DNA from: Megascapheus bottae
Lineage: Eukaryota > Chordata > Mammalia > Rodentia > Geomyidae
Assembly (NCBI GenBank): GCA_024803745.1
Contig: JANJXV010000004.1
Span: forward strand, 40,182,358-40,246,357
DNA length: 64,000 nucleotides
Reading direction: 5' to 3'
Part shown: piece by piece, positions 10,887-22,714 of the stretch
Numbering within the stretch: position 1 is the stretch's first letter
How the letters are laid out: the number at the start of each line of letters is the position of its first letter
Position numbers and translations under genes: made by a program
Notes under the pieces: model-generated
What the model was told of the DNA's origin: nothing
The model's input: only the letters and a program-made list of their open reading frames with translations
Databases searched by the model: none

Positions 10887-12555
10887 TTGAGATGAGATAA
10901 TGGAGAGAGAGCTGTGTCTCCTAGTGTGGACACACAGAAGCAGCCTTAGAACAACAAATAAAAGTGGGGTTCTCTGCAAAGCAGGGAGAGAGCCTTCACT
11001 AGAGATGGGATTTGCTGGCATGTTGTCTAGCCTCCAGAACTGTGAGAAGATAAATGTCTAGTTAAACTACTAAGTCTGGAGGGAATGGTTGCCCTGGAAG
11101 TCCACTATAATGAGATTAAGTCAAATGTTTAAAGAAATGTTCATAATTGATCATATGATAAATATCCAACAATGGGTCATATGATATAAAAATTTTACTA
11201 TGCTATTAATAATATAGTAAGAATAATCATGTAAGATGTTTATGGAAACACAAATGGAACTGCTTGTGTTACTAAGGACTCAGTAACAGCCTTCTCTCCC
11301 GAGGAACACCAACATCCTATCTCATAGACAAGTTTATAAAGGAATGGAGAACATGTGCAATGAAAGGGAACCATCTAAGTCTTTATTTAAACCCTCAGAA
11401 AGCCAAACAGGTACATATTTATGTTTTCAGAAGGCTTGCCAAAAGTTCTCTGTATAACCTCTGTTAGAAGTCTTTACTGTATTCCTTCCTTCAGAATGGG
11501 AATGAAGACAAAGGATTCAGTTAGCTTCATTTATCTTTTTGCTCTCCTCAAACTGAGTTAACTCTATAAGCCACTGTGATTAATAAGTGGGCTTCTGCTT
11601 TAGACCACAGCAGGGTTTTTGTGTCCAGATGAAATTGTGCTGATGAAATTAGGTAGTATAATGACTTGACATTCTGATAATTAACTTGCAGTGACTGTTC
11701 TTCTGGTACCTAAAACCCAGCTGTCGATGCACATTTCTTTGCTTTAGGTAACCTTCCTAAGCAAAATATAAAATAAGAGGCATGCCAATTTTCTTTTGTC
11801 TCTGCATGAAAATGACATTTGGGCAGAGACTAGCAACTCAATGATTTTCATCTCTTTAATTGATCCAAGTCATTTGGGGCTGTGGCCAGAAGATAAGAAT
11901 GCTCCTGAACTTATATCTTTTTTTGTATTGTTCTTATTTCTTTTCCTCTCAGGCCCAAAGAAAAGACATCTAATCCCACCCCTCATTTTATCATTGATGA
12001 TTTTTTAAATGTTTGCAGATAAGTTCTGGTAAAACAGCAGCAGGAGCAGCCACAGCAAAAGAGTGTTCATATCCAATTAGGAAATCCATGAAGCAGAAAT
12101 GAACTTGGAATTGATTGCTCCAAAGCCTTGTTCTAAACCTGTGATCAATCTATATTCCAGTTTCAGTCTGCTGACTGCAACCATTATCAAGCCACTCTGG
12201 CAGCTGCCAACTCCATTCATTGTGTGGCCAGAGGGTAAGTCCTGTCAGGACCAGCAGAACAACAGCAGGCACCCACCTGGAGCCCCCAGAGCACTGCAGT
12301 GGCACCGTACATGGCATAGGGGTGGTCAGTAGTAGCATCCTTGCTCTAATAGTCAAAGTGCTCCCCATCTAAGCAAAGTGCAGCTCTCTTGTCTCCTCTC
12401 CCTTAGAGTCTTCCCATTCCTCCCTTTAAATTCTCAGGATTATTAGGTGAAGGTTATGGTGTTCATTTTACATTTGTATATTCTATAATTTTCCTGCCAG
12501 ATCTTTCTATGTTATTGTACAGTAACTTTTGCTTAACTCTGAAGTTTCAGGACAC
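10887..12555. other. Unique intronic block
   Basis: About 1.7 kb without a recognisable repeat. A short reverse frame at 12150-12368 was considered and not accepted as a gene. Confidence 0.55.
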
Positions 12556-12797
12556 ACACTTTTTGGTGCTGGTCTTGAGGCTTGAACATAGGGCCTGAGC
12601 ATTATCCCTGAGCTTCTTTTGTTCAAGACTAGCAATTTATCACTTGAGCCCTAGCTCCACTTCCTGTATTTTGGTGATTAATTGGAGGTAAGAGTCTCAC
12701 AGACTTCCATGGCTGGGCTGACTTTGAACCAGGATCTTCAGATCTCAGCCTCCTGAGTAGGTAGGATTACGTGTATGAGCCACGAGTGCTGGGCTAA
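12556..12797 (-). mobile_element. B1-Geo SINE
   Basis: Reverse copy, moderately diverged. Confidence 0.83.
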
Positions 12798-13314
12798 GAC
12801 CATATTTTAAACTAATTTAAGAGAAAAGACTTACAAGCTTCATACTTTGGATACTTATAAGTGAAAATATTTTTTTAATACTTGGTAGTTTTAGAGTGTC
12901 AACATCTAATAGGAATTACACAAATAATTTTGATGATAATGATAATTAGGTAATCTAATTTTTTAAATTTTTACCTGTTCTGATTCTTTTAATAATCAGA
13001 ATAGTTCTTAAAGTTCTTTCTCTGTAAATCAATACAAGTAAACTAATTCAGTTGATCATAAAAAATACATATAGTGATTAAGATGAACTTGTTTCAAATT
13101 GTTGTAATAATATTATACTATACATGATATGGACTAGCGTTAATCAAATAACTTTTTAAAAATTAGGCTATGCTGAGCTTTGACTTCCAAACCAGTTTGT
13201 GAATCATTGGATATTATCATCTCTCAGGATGGCTTCTAATTGAGGAAATCAGTGGCTTCTACACAGATATTTCAGCTGTTTCTACTTGTAACCAACCTTC
13301 CCACCCTCCTTTTT
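12798..13314. other. Intronic sequence without recognised features
   Basis: AT-rich unique sequence; nothing recognised. Confidence 0.6.
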
Positions 13315-13500
13315 TCCTTCTGCTTTGTGGCAGTTTGAACTCAGAGACTTGCCTGTTGCTAAAGCCACTTCCCTCTTTTTGCTTTAGTTGTCCAGATAGG
13401 ATCTCCTGCTTTTGGCTGGCTGGCCTGAGACTTCATCCCTCATAATTTCTATCTCCTAAGTTAGCTGCATATTACAAGGATGTGCTATCATACCTGGCAC
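13315..13500 (-). mobile_element. Old B1-related SINE
   Basis: Degenerate; a CTTTGTGGCAGTTTGAACTC start and an end like a B1 head (CTATCATACCTGGC). Confidence 0.45.
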
Positions 13501-13961
13501 TATTTTCAAAGCTAATGTGAAGTATATCTGTAAAAAGAGAAGTCGCTGGTATTTTAAAGAGATTACTATTCTCTCTTATTATTCATTCTGTGTCCTTGAT
13601 TGGGAGAAACTCTTAAGAATGAGAAGTGGTGAGAGAAGAAGCTGGTTTACAGACACAGACACTAGCTAAACTAGTGAACAGGGAAAACAACACTGGTTGC
13701 AAAGTACCAAAATAATTAAATGTGAAGACATATAAATGCATGAAAAGCACTATAAAGTCCACAAAAAATGGGGGAAAGGTCAGAATATTCGGAAAATTAT
13801 AGAGACATTATATTTTGGTCAGAATAAACACAATGTGGCCACCTGCACTTACAGCTGCCTGTTTATAAAAAGCCCTATAGAGTAGACATTTCCTATTTGT
13901 GATGACAAGTTTTACCAATTGAACGTCAAGTTCTTGATTTAGTTATTTGAATCCAAACTTC

Positions 13962-14193
13962 TTTTTGGTCATGGGGCTTGAACTCTGAGTGGGCCTGGGC
14001 CTTGTTCCTGAGCTCTTCAGCTCAAGGCTACCACCCTACCCCTTGAAGCCACAGCACCTCTTCCAGTTTACTAGTGGTTAATCGGAGATGAGTCTCATGG
14101 ATTTTATGTCCAGGCTGGCTTTGAATCCTGATCCTCAAAGCTTAGCCTCTTGAGTAGCTAGGACTATGCGTGTGAACCACCGCGCTCAGCTTG
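13962..14193 (-). mobile_element. B1-Geo SINE
   Basis: Reverse copy with duplicated GTGGGCCTGGGCC near its start. Confidence 0.87.
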
Positions 14194-14317
14194 AATCCAA
14201 ACTTTTTAAGCTGCTGCCTTTCCAGTTGAAACTGTGAGGAGAATGTTTGCTGATATGTATTCTGATGCACAGTTCATGTATTTTGAGATAAATATTTTCA
14301 GGTCCTTTTGTTTTGTC

Positions 14318-14511
14318 TGTTTATTTATTTATTTATTTATTTATTGTTAGTCCTGAGACTTGAACTGTCTTTGAGCTTTCTCAAGGCTAGTGCTCTGCCA
14401 CTTGAGCCACAGCACCATTTCCAGCTTTTTCTGTGTATGTGGAACCAAGGATCCCAGGGCTTTGTGTATGCTAGGCAAGCACTCTACGCTAGGCTATACT
14501 CCGGGCCCTGT
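14318..14511 (-). mobile_element. IDL-Geo SINE with (TTTA)n tail
   Basis: Reverse copy with seven TTTA-type units and a shortened right monomer. Confidence 0.87.
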
Positions 14512-14531
14512 AATCATTTTTTCTTATTCTT

Positions 14532-14772
14532 ACCTTTTTTTGTTTGTTTGTTTGTTTGTGGGTCTTGAACTCTGGGCCTGGGCACTGTCCCTGAGTTTTT
14601 CAGCTCACAGCTACTGCCCTGCTCCTTAAGCCACAGCACTACTTCCGGTTTTCTGGTGGTTAATTGGACTTTAATGCTCGGGCTGGCTTTGAACTGTGGT
14701 CCTCAGATCTCAGCCTCCTGAGTAGCTAGGATTACATTTGTAAGCTACTGTGCCCAGCTACTTTTTTTTTTT
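14532..14772 (-). mobile_element. B1-Geo SINE with (GTTT)n tail
   Basis: Reverse copy; GTTTGTTTGTTTG tail at the left. Confidence 0.87.
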
Positions 14773-14792
14773 TATAGGTAAAGAAGTTTGAG

Positions 14793-14990
14793 GGCTAGGA
14801 ACATGGCCTTTTGGGTGCTTGCCTAGCATGCTGGAAGCCCTGGGTTCAATTCCTTAGTACCACATATGCAGAAGAAGCTGGAAGTGGAGTCACTAGCTTT
14901 GAGTATGTCCAAGGGCAGTGCTCAGGCCCTGAGTTCAAGCCTCAGGACTGGCAAAGAAAAAAAAGAAAGAAAGAAAAAGGGAGAAGAAAA
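14793..14990 (+). mobile_element. IDL-Geo SINE
   Basis: Forward copy with a purine-rich tail. Confidence 0.85.
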
Positions 14991-15275
14991 GTTTGAACTC
15001 AGGGCTTTGTGTTAAGTACTCTATTGACTTTGCCTGAGCTGTGCCTCCACCCCATCCCCATCGGCCGCCAGTTATTTTTTAGATTTCTCACTTTTTGCCC
15101 AAACCACTTTGGACCACAGGCCTAACTCCTACCATAAATGTGAGGTACTGAACCATCAGGCCTAACGTTTTCTGTTGAGGTAGGATCTTTGCCTGGGCTG
15201 CCCTTGAGCCATAATCCTCTTGATTTCAACCTCTTGTGTAGCTGAGATGAGAAGCATTAGACACAGTTGGTGATG
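14991..15275 (-). mobile_element. Old ID/B1-type sequence
   Basis: Traces of a tRNA-like and a B1-like half in reverse; highly diverged. Confidence 0.4.
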
Positions 15276-15387
15276 GATATCTTACAAACTTTTTGCTCAA
15301 GGTGGCCTCAAGGTCTCCCCTTCAGTGCATCCTAAGTACTTCTAAGATTATAAGCATGGCTACCACTCCCACCATCCTTACCATTTT

Positions 15388-15583
15388 CTTTTTTTGCCAG
15401 TCCTGGGGCTTTGAACTCAGGGCCTGGGCACTGTCCTTGGACACTTTTTGCCCAAGGCTTGCACTCTGCCACTTGAACCACAGCACCACTTTCAGCCTTT
15501 CTGAGTTTGTGGTACCAAGAATCCAACCCAGAGCTTTGTGCATGCTCGGTGAGCACTCTGTCACTAGGCTATGCTCCCAGCCC
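15388..15583 (-). mobile_element. IDL-Geo SINE
   Basis: Complete reverse copy; a CATCCTTACCATTCT/T repeat flanks it (about 15371 and 15583), probably its target-site duplication. Confidence 0.88.
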
Positions 15584-15724
15584 ATCCTTACCATTCTATA
15601 CATTCCTCAAGAGCAAAACTTCAATGTTCTCATGGTATAAAGAAATCACCAAATATATCCTAAGTACTCACACATGATTAGTGCTAACAAACTATGTATA
15701 TGTGGTGTTTTTTTGTTGTTTTTT

Positions 15725-15955
15725 GTGTGTTTTTGCTTGTACTAAAGTTTGAACTCAAACTTACTCTTGCTTGCTTGGCTGGCATTCTCCCAGTTGAGCC
15801 ATGCCTTCAACCCAGCCCAGCTCTGGCTGGTTATTAGGAAGGTGAAGTTTCACAGAATTTTCTGCTAGGGCCGGTTTCAAATCACAGTATTCCTCATCTC
15901 AGCCTCCTGCATAACTAGGATTATAGTTATGAATCATCAGCATCTGGCTTTGGTC
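15725..15955 (-). mobile_element. Old B1-related SINE
   Basis: Degenerate reverse copy; CTCAGCCTCCTGCATAACTA marks the head. Confidence 0.55.
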
Positions 15956-15964
15956 ATACTTTGT

Positions 15965-16203
15965 CCAGGGGAGAGGGGATGGTCATGAACTCTGCCTAGG
16001 TGCTTTCCCTGAGCTCTTCAGCTCAAGGCTACAGCCCTACCCTTGAACTAAGCCCCACTTCCCATTTTCTAGATTTTCTAGAGATTAATTGGAAATAATA
16101 GTCTCAGGTCCTTTTGTGCCCCTGCTGGCTTTGAACCTTGATTCTCAGATCTCAGCCTCCTGAGTAGCTAGGATTACAGGGGTGAGCCACTGCACCCAGC
16201 TGG
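15965..16203 (-). mobile_element. B1-Geo SINE
   Basis: Reverse copy, flanked by TGGTCATACTTT near 15951 and 16201. Confidence 0.87.
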
Positions 16204-16795
16204 TCATACTTTTAAAGTATATTTTAATAGTTACCTGGTAAAATGTATGAACACTTTAATAACTAATATTGCCTGGTTTTCTTTTTCTTTTCTTGGTGGT
16301 AATGGTGGTACTGGCCTTACCACTTTTCTCAAAAAGAGCCAATGAGCACTGTAGATCAAGACCAGAATGAGAAATTGTAATCAGACCAAAGAAAAGTATG
16401 ACGAAAAGTAATGTGGTCTTGTAAGTCTTTAGTGAAAATCAGTTCTTACATGTATAGTTACTTACGCCTTGAAGCTAAAAGCTGAAAACATGTTGTTTTC
16501 CAAATACCATATTGGTAAGCTAGGCAAGGGTGTTTTCAGATTTCTCTGTTTACAATACAGAAAAAGACAAATGAGTAACTTGGTTACAAAATTCAGTTCT
16601 GATTATCTTTTACTGACTAATCAATGTTAATTGATTGCTAAGATTGCTTATCAGATACTAGTTCCGTTTTTAAAAACTCTTATATAACGACATTTTTTCA
16701 TCTAAAAGAACACCAACAAATAATAACTTCTGGGTATACATTTGTATTCTATTGTTGTAAAAGAATTATTATTGCGTGCTACCTGATTTTATTGT

Positions 16796-16944
16796 CATTA
16801 TGCATGCAACAAAGACAGATGACATTACTATCAATTGAGTAGCAGATCTGGTCCATTTCTAATTATTCCCATTGCTTACAAAAGTAGACAGATAACAAAT
16901 GATTCCTTTTCTTTTATGTACAATTGGGGCTGGTATCATTGTCA
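16796..16944 (+). repeat. Left arm of inverted repeat around the DNAJC24 retrocopy
   Basis: This segment, starting TCATTATGCATGCAACAAAG, is matched in reverse complement at 18440-18588. About ten substitutions, mostly transitions, and two small length changes separate the arms over ~140 aligned bases. It does not resemble the SINE or L1 families of the window. Confidence 0.85.
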
Positions 16945-16945
16945 T

Positions 16946-17138
16946 TATAGCAGTTTTTTGAAATTTGCAACCAATGTTAAATTGTTTTGTCATCCCAACA
17001 ATAGCATAAGATGTATAAAAGATTATACTTATAAGGAAAAGGCAGTTCTGAGTTCGAGTAGGCAGCAGATCAACAAGTGGGGTCTGTCCTTGTGATGTGA
17101 AGTTTGCTTGTCTGGAAAGGCCTCTTCTTGTTCAAGGA
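16946..17138 (+). other. Probable 5' UTR part of the DNAJC24 retrocopy
   Basis: Non-repetitive sequence between the left inverted repeat and the retrocopy start codon. The last ~100 bases have a higher GC content than the flank, as expected for mRNA-derived leader, but no boundary or target-site duplication was found. Confidence 0.35.
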
Positions 17139-17588
17139 ATGATGGCACTTAAACAGACACCAAAGAAGGATTGGTACAGTATTTTGGGTACAGACCCATC
17201 TGCAGATGTGGCTGACCTAAAACAGAAATATCAAAAACTCGTATTAATGTATCATCCAGATAAACAAAGTACAGATGTGCCAGCAGGAATTGCGAAAGAA
17301 TACATACAGAAATTCATTGAAATTGATCAGGCATGGAAAATTCTAGGGAATGAAGAGACAAAAAAAGAGTATGACCTGCAACAACATGACGATGAGCTAC
17401 AAAATATGGGACCAGTATATGCTCAAGTGTATCTTGAAGAAATGTCTTGGAATGAAGATGATCATTCTTTTTCCCTGAATTGCTGGTATGGAGGAAAATA
17501 TACTATCTCCAAGGATGAAGCAGAAAAAGTTAACCTGCTTACTTGTGATACATGTTCACTAATTATAAAACTCCTTAATTACAGCTAA
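17139..17588 (+). pseudogene. DNAJC24: DNAJC24 (DPH4) processed retrocopy with intact reading frame
   Basis: An uninterrupted 149-residue frame, equal to the usual DNAJC24 length, beginning MMALKQTPKKDWYSILG and ending LIIKLLNYS. The parent is a J-domain protein with a C-terminal CSL zinc finger that acts in diphthamide synthesis on elongation factor 2. The J domain is recognisable at residues about 10-80 with HPD at 39-41 and the typical WKILGNEETKKEYDL end. In the zinc finger the first CxC pair is Cys115 but Tyr117, while Cys136 and Cys139 remain, so one of four expected zinc ligands is gone. The copy has no introns and sits inside a PDSS2 intron, which shows retroposition. The start is the first of two adjacent ATGs (17139 and 17142); an in-frame upstream ATG at 17097 would add 14 residues that do not look like DNAJC24. 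No clear poly(A) tail is seen. It may be a neutral relic or an expressed retrogene. Confidence 0.85.
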
Positions 17589-18440
17589 ACTTGTTCACTG
17601 CTTCGAACTTTTTAACGAAGTATTTTATACATACGAAGAAGCTGCTGAGACTTCATGGAAATGAAATCTTACTTTGGTCAACAAAGACAAGATCATCAAG
17701 CAAAGGCCACCTCAGACTAATTTAAAATGGTTTATATGTACTTATAATTTACATTTATAGGTTGCTACAAAAAGGACTTGGATTGTAAAAAAATTATATT
17801 CAAATAGGTCCCCAGATGGGAACTTTTCTTGATAAAGAAAATTATTTTTCTTAACATAAGCATGTCTCTGCATTTGGCAAAATGCTTCTTTGAAGTTACT
17901 TTTTCAAATCTAACAGATGATGGTTTTTAGCTGCCAAAGTTATGCTGTGGTAGACCTACTTTCATCTAAGGTCATCAGAATTAAGTTAGAATTTTTGTGC
18001 TCAAGATAAGAGTCCATTAAAAAGACCACATCCGGATATACATGAAATTAAAAGTGAAGCAAGCAGATTGGCATCTGTAGAAAGATAGGTACATTTTGGA
18101 GTCAGAGGCTCGGAGGTACAGCCATTATCAACTTTGTATGTAATTTAGGAAATGGAAACTTTAATGTAATTATTTGACATTGAGCATCTCTATCCTTTTC
18201 ATGTTAGACCTTTAAGATACAGCAACAATTGTCTGTATTACTGATAAAATGAATGGACTTAAGTTTCTTTGATAGCATATTATGGATGACTCTAGCTTAT
18301 AAAGGTCTAAGTATAATATCCCATCCAATAGGCTAGAAGTTTCTGGAATGATAACTTTGTCTTCTCTATATTCCAGTGCTCTGGAGTCATTACATTCCAT
18401 GTTAATGTTACCTAGTAAACAGTTCCTGGGTTTAAAAAAC
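17589..18440 (+). other. Probable 3' UTR part of the DNAJC24 retrocopy plus flank
   Basis: About 850 bases of AT-rich unique sequence follow the stop codon without any SINE. Part of it is likely retrocopied 3' UTR. The junction with genomic DNA could not be placed because no poly(A) tail is recognisable. Confidence 0.35.
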
Positions 18441-18588
18441 CATAATACCAGCTCCATTTGTATATAAAAGAAAAGGAATCATTTGCTATCTGTAAGCAAT
18501 GGGTATAATGGGTATAATTAAAAATGGACCAGATCTGCTACCCAATTGATAGTAATATCATCTGTCTTTGTTGCATACATAATGAGTG
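18440..18588 (-). repeat. Right arm of inverted repeat around the DNAJC24 retrocopy
   Basis: Reverse complement of the left arm, sharing blocks such as GTAGCAGATCTGGTCCATTT and AAATGATTCCTTTTCTTTTA. It has a local duplication of ACCCATTAT that the left arm lacks. The two arms enclose about 1.5 kb containing the retrocopy. Confidence 0.85.
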
Positions 18589-18639
18589 AATTTTTTTTTC
18601 CTCCTTACAGTAGTTGTTGTTGGGTTTCTTGTTGGTTTT

Positions 18640-18957
18640 GGTTGTTGTTGTTGTTGTTGTTTTTCCAGTTGTGGGGCTTGAACTCTGGGCCTGGGCACTG
18701 TCCTTGAGCTCTTCAGCTCAAGGCTACTGCCCTACCCCTGGGCCTGGGTGTTGTCCCTGAGCTCTTCAGCTCAAAAGTTACCACCTTACCCTAGAACCAA
18801 GCCCCACTTCCTGTCTTCTAGAGGTTAATTGGAGATAAGAGTCTTGATCCTTTTGTGTCCAGGATGGCTTTAAACCTTGATCCTCAGATCTCAGCCTCCC
18901 AAGTAGCTACAAGTAGCTAAGATTACAGGCATGATCCACTGCACTCAGCTAAGTAAT
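18640..18957 (-). mobile_element. B1-Geo SINE of the duplicated-right-monomer type
   Basis: Reverse copy with (GTT)n tail and two copies of the TGTCCCTGAGCTCTTCAGCT segment. The internal junction is the reverse complement of that seen at 1380 and 49290. Confidence 0.87.
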
Positions 18958-19244
18958 GTATTTTTAAATCTCTTTTTCAGATGTGAAAAGTAAGACTTTG
19001 AGGGTTGAAATAATTTGTTTTCAGCTTATAGGAAATGAAGCCAAAATTCAAAGCAGAACTTTATGATAATAAAACAAAATATTTAAATAAGCTTATACTC
19101 ACCTGAAAACATAATTAACTTATAATTATTCCTAGAGAAAGCTTCTGATGTAAGGAGACATAGTGAAAACAAGGTGAACAGATATGCATAGTGTTAACGT
19201 TTTTATAGGAAAGTTCAAAGCATTTGGTATATTTAATTTTAATT

Positions 19245-19439
19245 TTTATTACTTATTTTTGCCAGTTCTGGAGCTTGAACTCAGTGGCTGGGCATTGTCC
19301 TTGGACTTTCTGAAGGCTAGCGCTCTACCACTTGAGCCACAGCTCTACTGGCTCTATCTGTGTATATGGTACTGAGGAATCGAACCCAGAGCTTCATGCA
19401 TGCTAGGCAGGCACTCTACCACTAGGGCACGCTCCTGAC
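19245..19439 (-). mobile_element. IDL-Geo SINE
   Basis: Reverse copy, complete. Confidence 0.87.
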
Positions 19440-19589
19440 CTAGTATATTTTATAAACATATATTAAAAACATATAGCAGAAATCTGAAGGGAAATATGCC
19501 CAGCTGTTAGATAACTCTGGAGAAAAACTCTGGAGTCCAGCAGTGGCCCAGGGGAAAGATAGTACTGTATCTCTGTCCAGAAAAATAAT

Positions 19590-19825
19590 TTTTTGAGGAC
19601 TTGAAGCGGTGCTATGAATTGAACATAGTCCCTTGTACATACTAGGCAAACAATCTACTAGTGAGCTATGGCCTCAGTCCTTGTCATTTTCTGACAGAAT
19701 CTCATGGTATAGCTAAGACTGGCCTTGAACTTACTATGTAGCAAGATTGGCCTATAATTTTCAATTGTCCTCATTGTCTCCTAAGTGCTAGGATTACAGG
19801 AATGTATACCATACCTAATTCTAAA
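19590..19825 (-). mobile_element. Old ID + B1 (B4-like) sequence
   Basis: ID-like reverse sequence (AACATAGTCCCTTGTACATA) followed by a B1 head in reverse (GCTAGGATTACAGGAATG). Confidence 0.6.
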
Positions 19826-19837
19826 AGAAATATAATT

Positions 19838-20025
19838 TAAGCCAGGTGCCGCTGGCTCATGCCTATAATCCTAGCTACTCAGAAGGCTGAGATCTGAGGA
19901 TTGTCGTTCAAACCCAGCCTGGACACAAAAGTCCACAAGACTCTTATCTTAGGACAGCACTCAGGCCCAGAGTTCAAGCTCCACAACTAACAACAAAAAA
20001 TTAATTAAATAAATAAATTTTAAAA
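19838..20025 (+). mobile_element. B1-Geo SINE with internal deletion
   Basis: Head runs into CTCTTATCT and then jumps to TAGGACAGCACTCAGGCCC, losing the linker and most of the right monomer. Confidence 0.85.
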
Positions 20026-20396
20026 AGAAATATTATTTGAAATATGCTAGCACCTATACTAAAGAGGAAACAGGTAATTCTAACTTCAATATTTTATCTA
20101 AATTAATATGTCTAAAATACTGTCTTCCAAAATGTAGGCAATATGAAACATTTTTCATTGAGATATTTAAAATATTTTGTACTAAGCCTTTTACATTTAA
20201 TAGAACATCTAAATTTAGACAGTGGTAGCATTTTCAATGCTTACTAGCTACTTGTGATCAGTGGCTATATTATTGGATAGTCCTGCTCTGGATACTTATA
20301 TTGTACAGGGTCTTGGAGTTATCCCTTAGCTATAAGACCAACACTGATGAAGCAGCCTCCATTTGGAACAGAAAAGAGATTAAAAAAACATGTATC

Positions 20397-21888
20397 AAAC
20401 AAGAGCGGAAGATGGCACCGAGACAATAGGGACACTGCCTAGCTCTCTCTCACAAAAAGAGAGAACCAGGGAGTCCCACGAGTCAATTACCTTAAGAAAT
20501 CCACAACAACAAACTCAAGAAGCAACGGAGAAGGACTCAAACCGGAAAAGAAATCCTGATAAAGCCTACAACCTACTTTCTCAAAGAATGCAGACCGCAA
20601 GGACCCCTCCCTCACCCCTCACCACTGGCTCTGAGCTGTGAAAAGCCGTGGAGGAGGGCACTGGGCCGGCCAGCCCCGACCCGCAGAAACCAGCATAGGA
20701 CCGGGCCAGTGAGCCACAGAAGCAGTAGAACCCAGACGCAGAACCAGAACAGCAAGCGGTGGAACCCAGACGCAGACCACAGGCGGCGGCGGAGATCCGA
20801 GGGGAGTGAAGGATTCTCCAACACCGTGTAGCACCCACAGACGGAACGCAGAGGCGTGAGTAGTGAAGCCGGTCCCCAAACCCATTGGGAAAGCAGAGCT
20901 GGTGCCAAGCAATAGAACTTAACTCAGACCCCTCCACCCCACCCCAGAAAGACCGGCAGGAGCAGGGGGGCAAGGAATTTAGAATCCTGTCCCTTCCCTC
21001 AACAGCCCCCTCCCCCAGGCCATTGACTGGCGACTGACAGGCGGGCAGCGGTAAGACGCAGCACCCCACCAAGAGAGGCGGAGGTGTCCCAGCCCCCACC
21101 CGCCCACCAGCTTCCTCTCCCAGGCCACTAGGAGAGTGGGGGGCGCTAAGACCCTGCCTTACAACAGCCGGTGGGGTGTGCGGGAAAATAGGAGCCAGCA
21201 TCTGTCCCCCTCAAATCTTGAGCCTGGCATCCTCCAGCTGGGAATCCTGAGCAAGACAGCACCCAGGGGCCCCCCACAGTAACAGACTCTCTGACAAAGC
21301 AGCAGGGAACTGAAGGGCCGACCAGCAGCCACGCTCACCTTCTGAGAATCAGAAAGGTATGGCTCCGCTGAGGACATGGAGCCCATGTCCTCAGCTGGGC
21401 CCCGCCCCTGGGAACAGAGCGGACACCTATTGGTCCTGCTGAGAGCCCCTGGAAATTCCCAAACCCCAGACCCTTGACCGGGGGCCTGCCCCTAGAAGCA
21501 GCACAGGAAAACCAACCATCTGCCCAGCACACTGAGACTGAAACTTGCAGATCCATCCCACAGCCCACTGTGAGGCCACTGGTTAGGCTGAGAGCTAGTC
21601 GTGCAGCAGCACACAGCCTCTGGGAACAGGCCAGAACACATGCAAAAACTGCAAACTCTGACCTAGTCAGCAGAGGAATCAATTTTGCCGAGAACCACAG
21701 GTATTCACATATTCCCAGAACCACCGGTCCCAATCCAAGTAAAGACTGCTACTTACCAACCACAGAGCGAACTACAACAACAGTTCTCGATGCCGAGGAG
21801 AGCGCAAAGTCCCACGCAAAGCCCAAAAGGTAACAAGAGCGAAGGGACAACAGATGTCACCATCCCAAGAAATGACACCTGAAGAGAC
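20397..21888 (+). promoter_or_regulatory. L1 5' UTR / internal promoter region
   Basis: About 1.5 kb, CpG- and GC-rich compared with the surrounding intron, with no SINE. The motif AAGATGGC lies at 20409-20416, 12 bases from the element start. This is where human L1 carries its YY1 site, so conserved start-site positioning is likely. A short direct repeat containing GAACCCAGACGCAGA occurs near 20727 and 20763. Open frames on the opposite strand here reflect base composition and are not taken as genes. Confidence 0.75.
20409..20416 (+). promoter_or_regulatory. YY1-like site at L1 start
   Basis: AAGATGGC, identical to the core of the YY1 element that directs transcription initiation in human L1. 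Position relative to the element start is equivalent; function here is inferred. Confidence 0.55.
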
Positions 21889-22714
21889 ATGAAACATGAC
21901 CCTATTCAAGGAGATGATTGTGAACATGACTAAAGAGATTAAAACAGAACTCCAAAAACAATTCCAGGAAACAAGCAGGAAATCACCAAAGAGCTCCTAT
22001 AATTCAAAAGAGAGATGGAAGAAAAGATTAATACCCTCAGAGCAGACATGATCAGCTCAGTGTCCACACTTCAAGCAAAAATGGAGGCATTAAGCGCAGA
22101 TTGACGGAGATGGAGAATAGAACATCAGAAATGGAAGATAAAACACAAGAGCTGGAACAGAGAATCGCCACCTTGGAAAAATTAGTCAGAATCTACCAGA
22201 GAGAGCTCCAGGAACTGGCAGATGCAGTAAAGAAGTCTAATCTTCGTATAATAGGGATTGAGGAGGGGGCCGAATTTCAGGACAAAGGTATGCAACCTTT
22301 ATTCACCAAAGTCATAGCAGAGAACTTCCCCAACTTCAAAAGGGAAAATACACTATTGAAGGTTTCAGGACTCCAAACAGGCAAGATCCTAGAAGGAACT
22401 CATTTAGACATATCATACTAAAGACACTAGACCCAAATACCAAGGAATTGATCTTAAATGCTGCAGAAACAAAGAAGGAGCTATATTATAATGGGAAGAA
22501 AATTGGAATTACAGCAGATCTCTCCATGCAAACCCTAAATGCAAGAAAATCTTGGAAAAACATCATTGATGTCCTGAAGACCAAAAACTGCCAACCCAGA
22601 CTGATATATCCAGCAAAACTAGCATTACATTTGAGGGAGAAACAAGAATATTTCACTCCAAAGAGAAGCTTTATGAATACGTGCATACTAAACCAGCGTT
22701 ACAAAGAATACTAA
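21889..22714 (+). pseudogene. L1 ORF1 relic (RNA-binding chaperone), frameshifted
   Basis: The first part is disrupted by stops. A coiled-coil-like segment follows (22101-22421: EMENRTSEMEDKTQELEQRI, then the RRM-like region containing LRIIGIEEG). A frame change near 22420 leads to the C-terminal domain (22448-22714), ending in CQPRLIYPAKLAL and a final segment typical of ORF1p. At least two breaks prevent a full ORF1p. Confidence 0.8.

Noticed and set aside
12150..12368. Reverse frame of 72 codons that might be a processed pseudogene
   Set aside because: Some phrases look protein-like in more than one frame, but I could not name a parent gene and saw no poly(A) or duplication. A translated search would decide.
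20390..20641. An 83-codon forward frame at the L1 start
   Set aside because: It falls in the L1 5' UTR and is not conserved in any L1 protein I know.
20581..21733. Long reverse-strand frames (up to 206 codons)
   Set aside because: They are in the GC-rich L1 5' UTR, show no family resemblance, and are explained by low stop-codon density.
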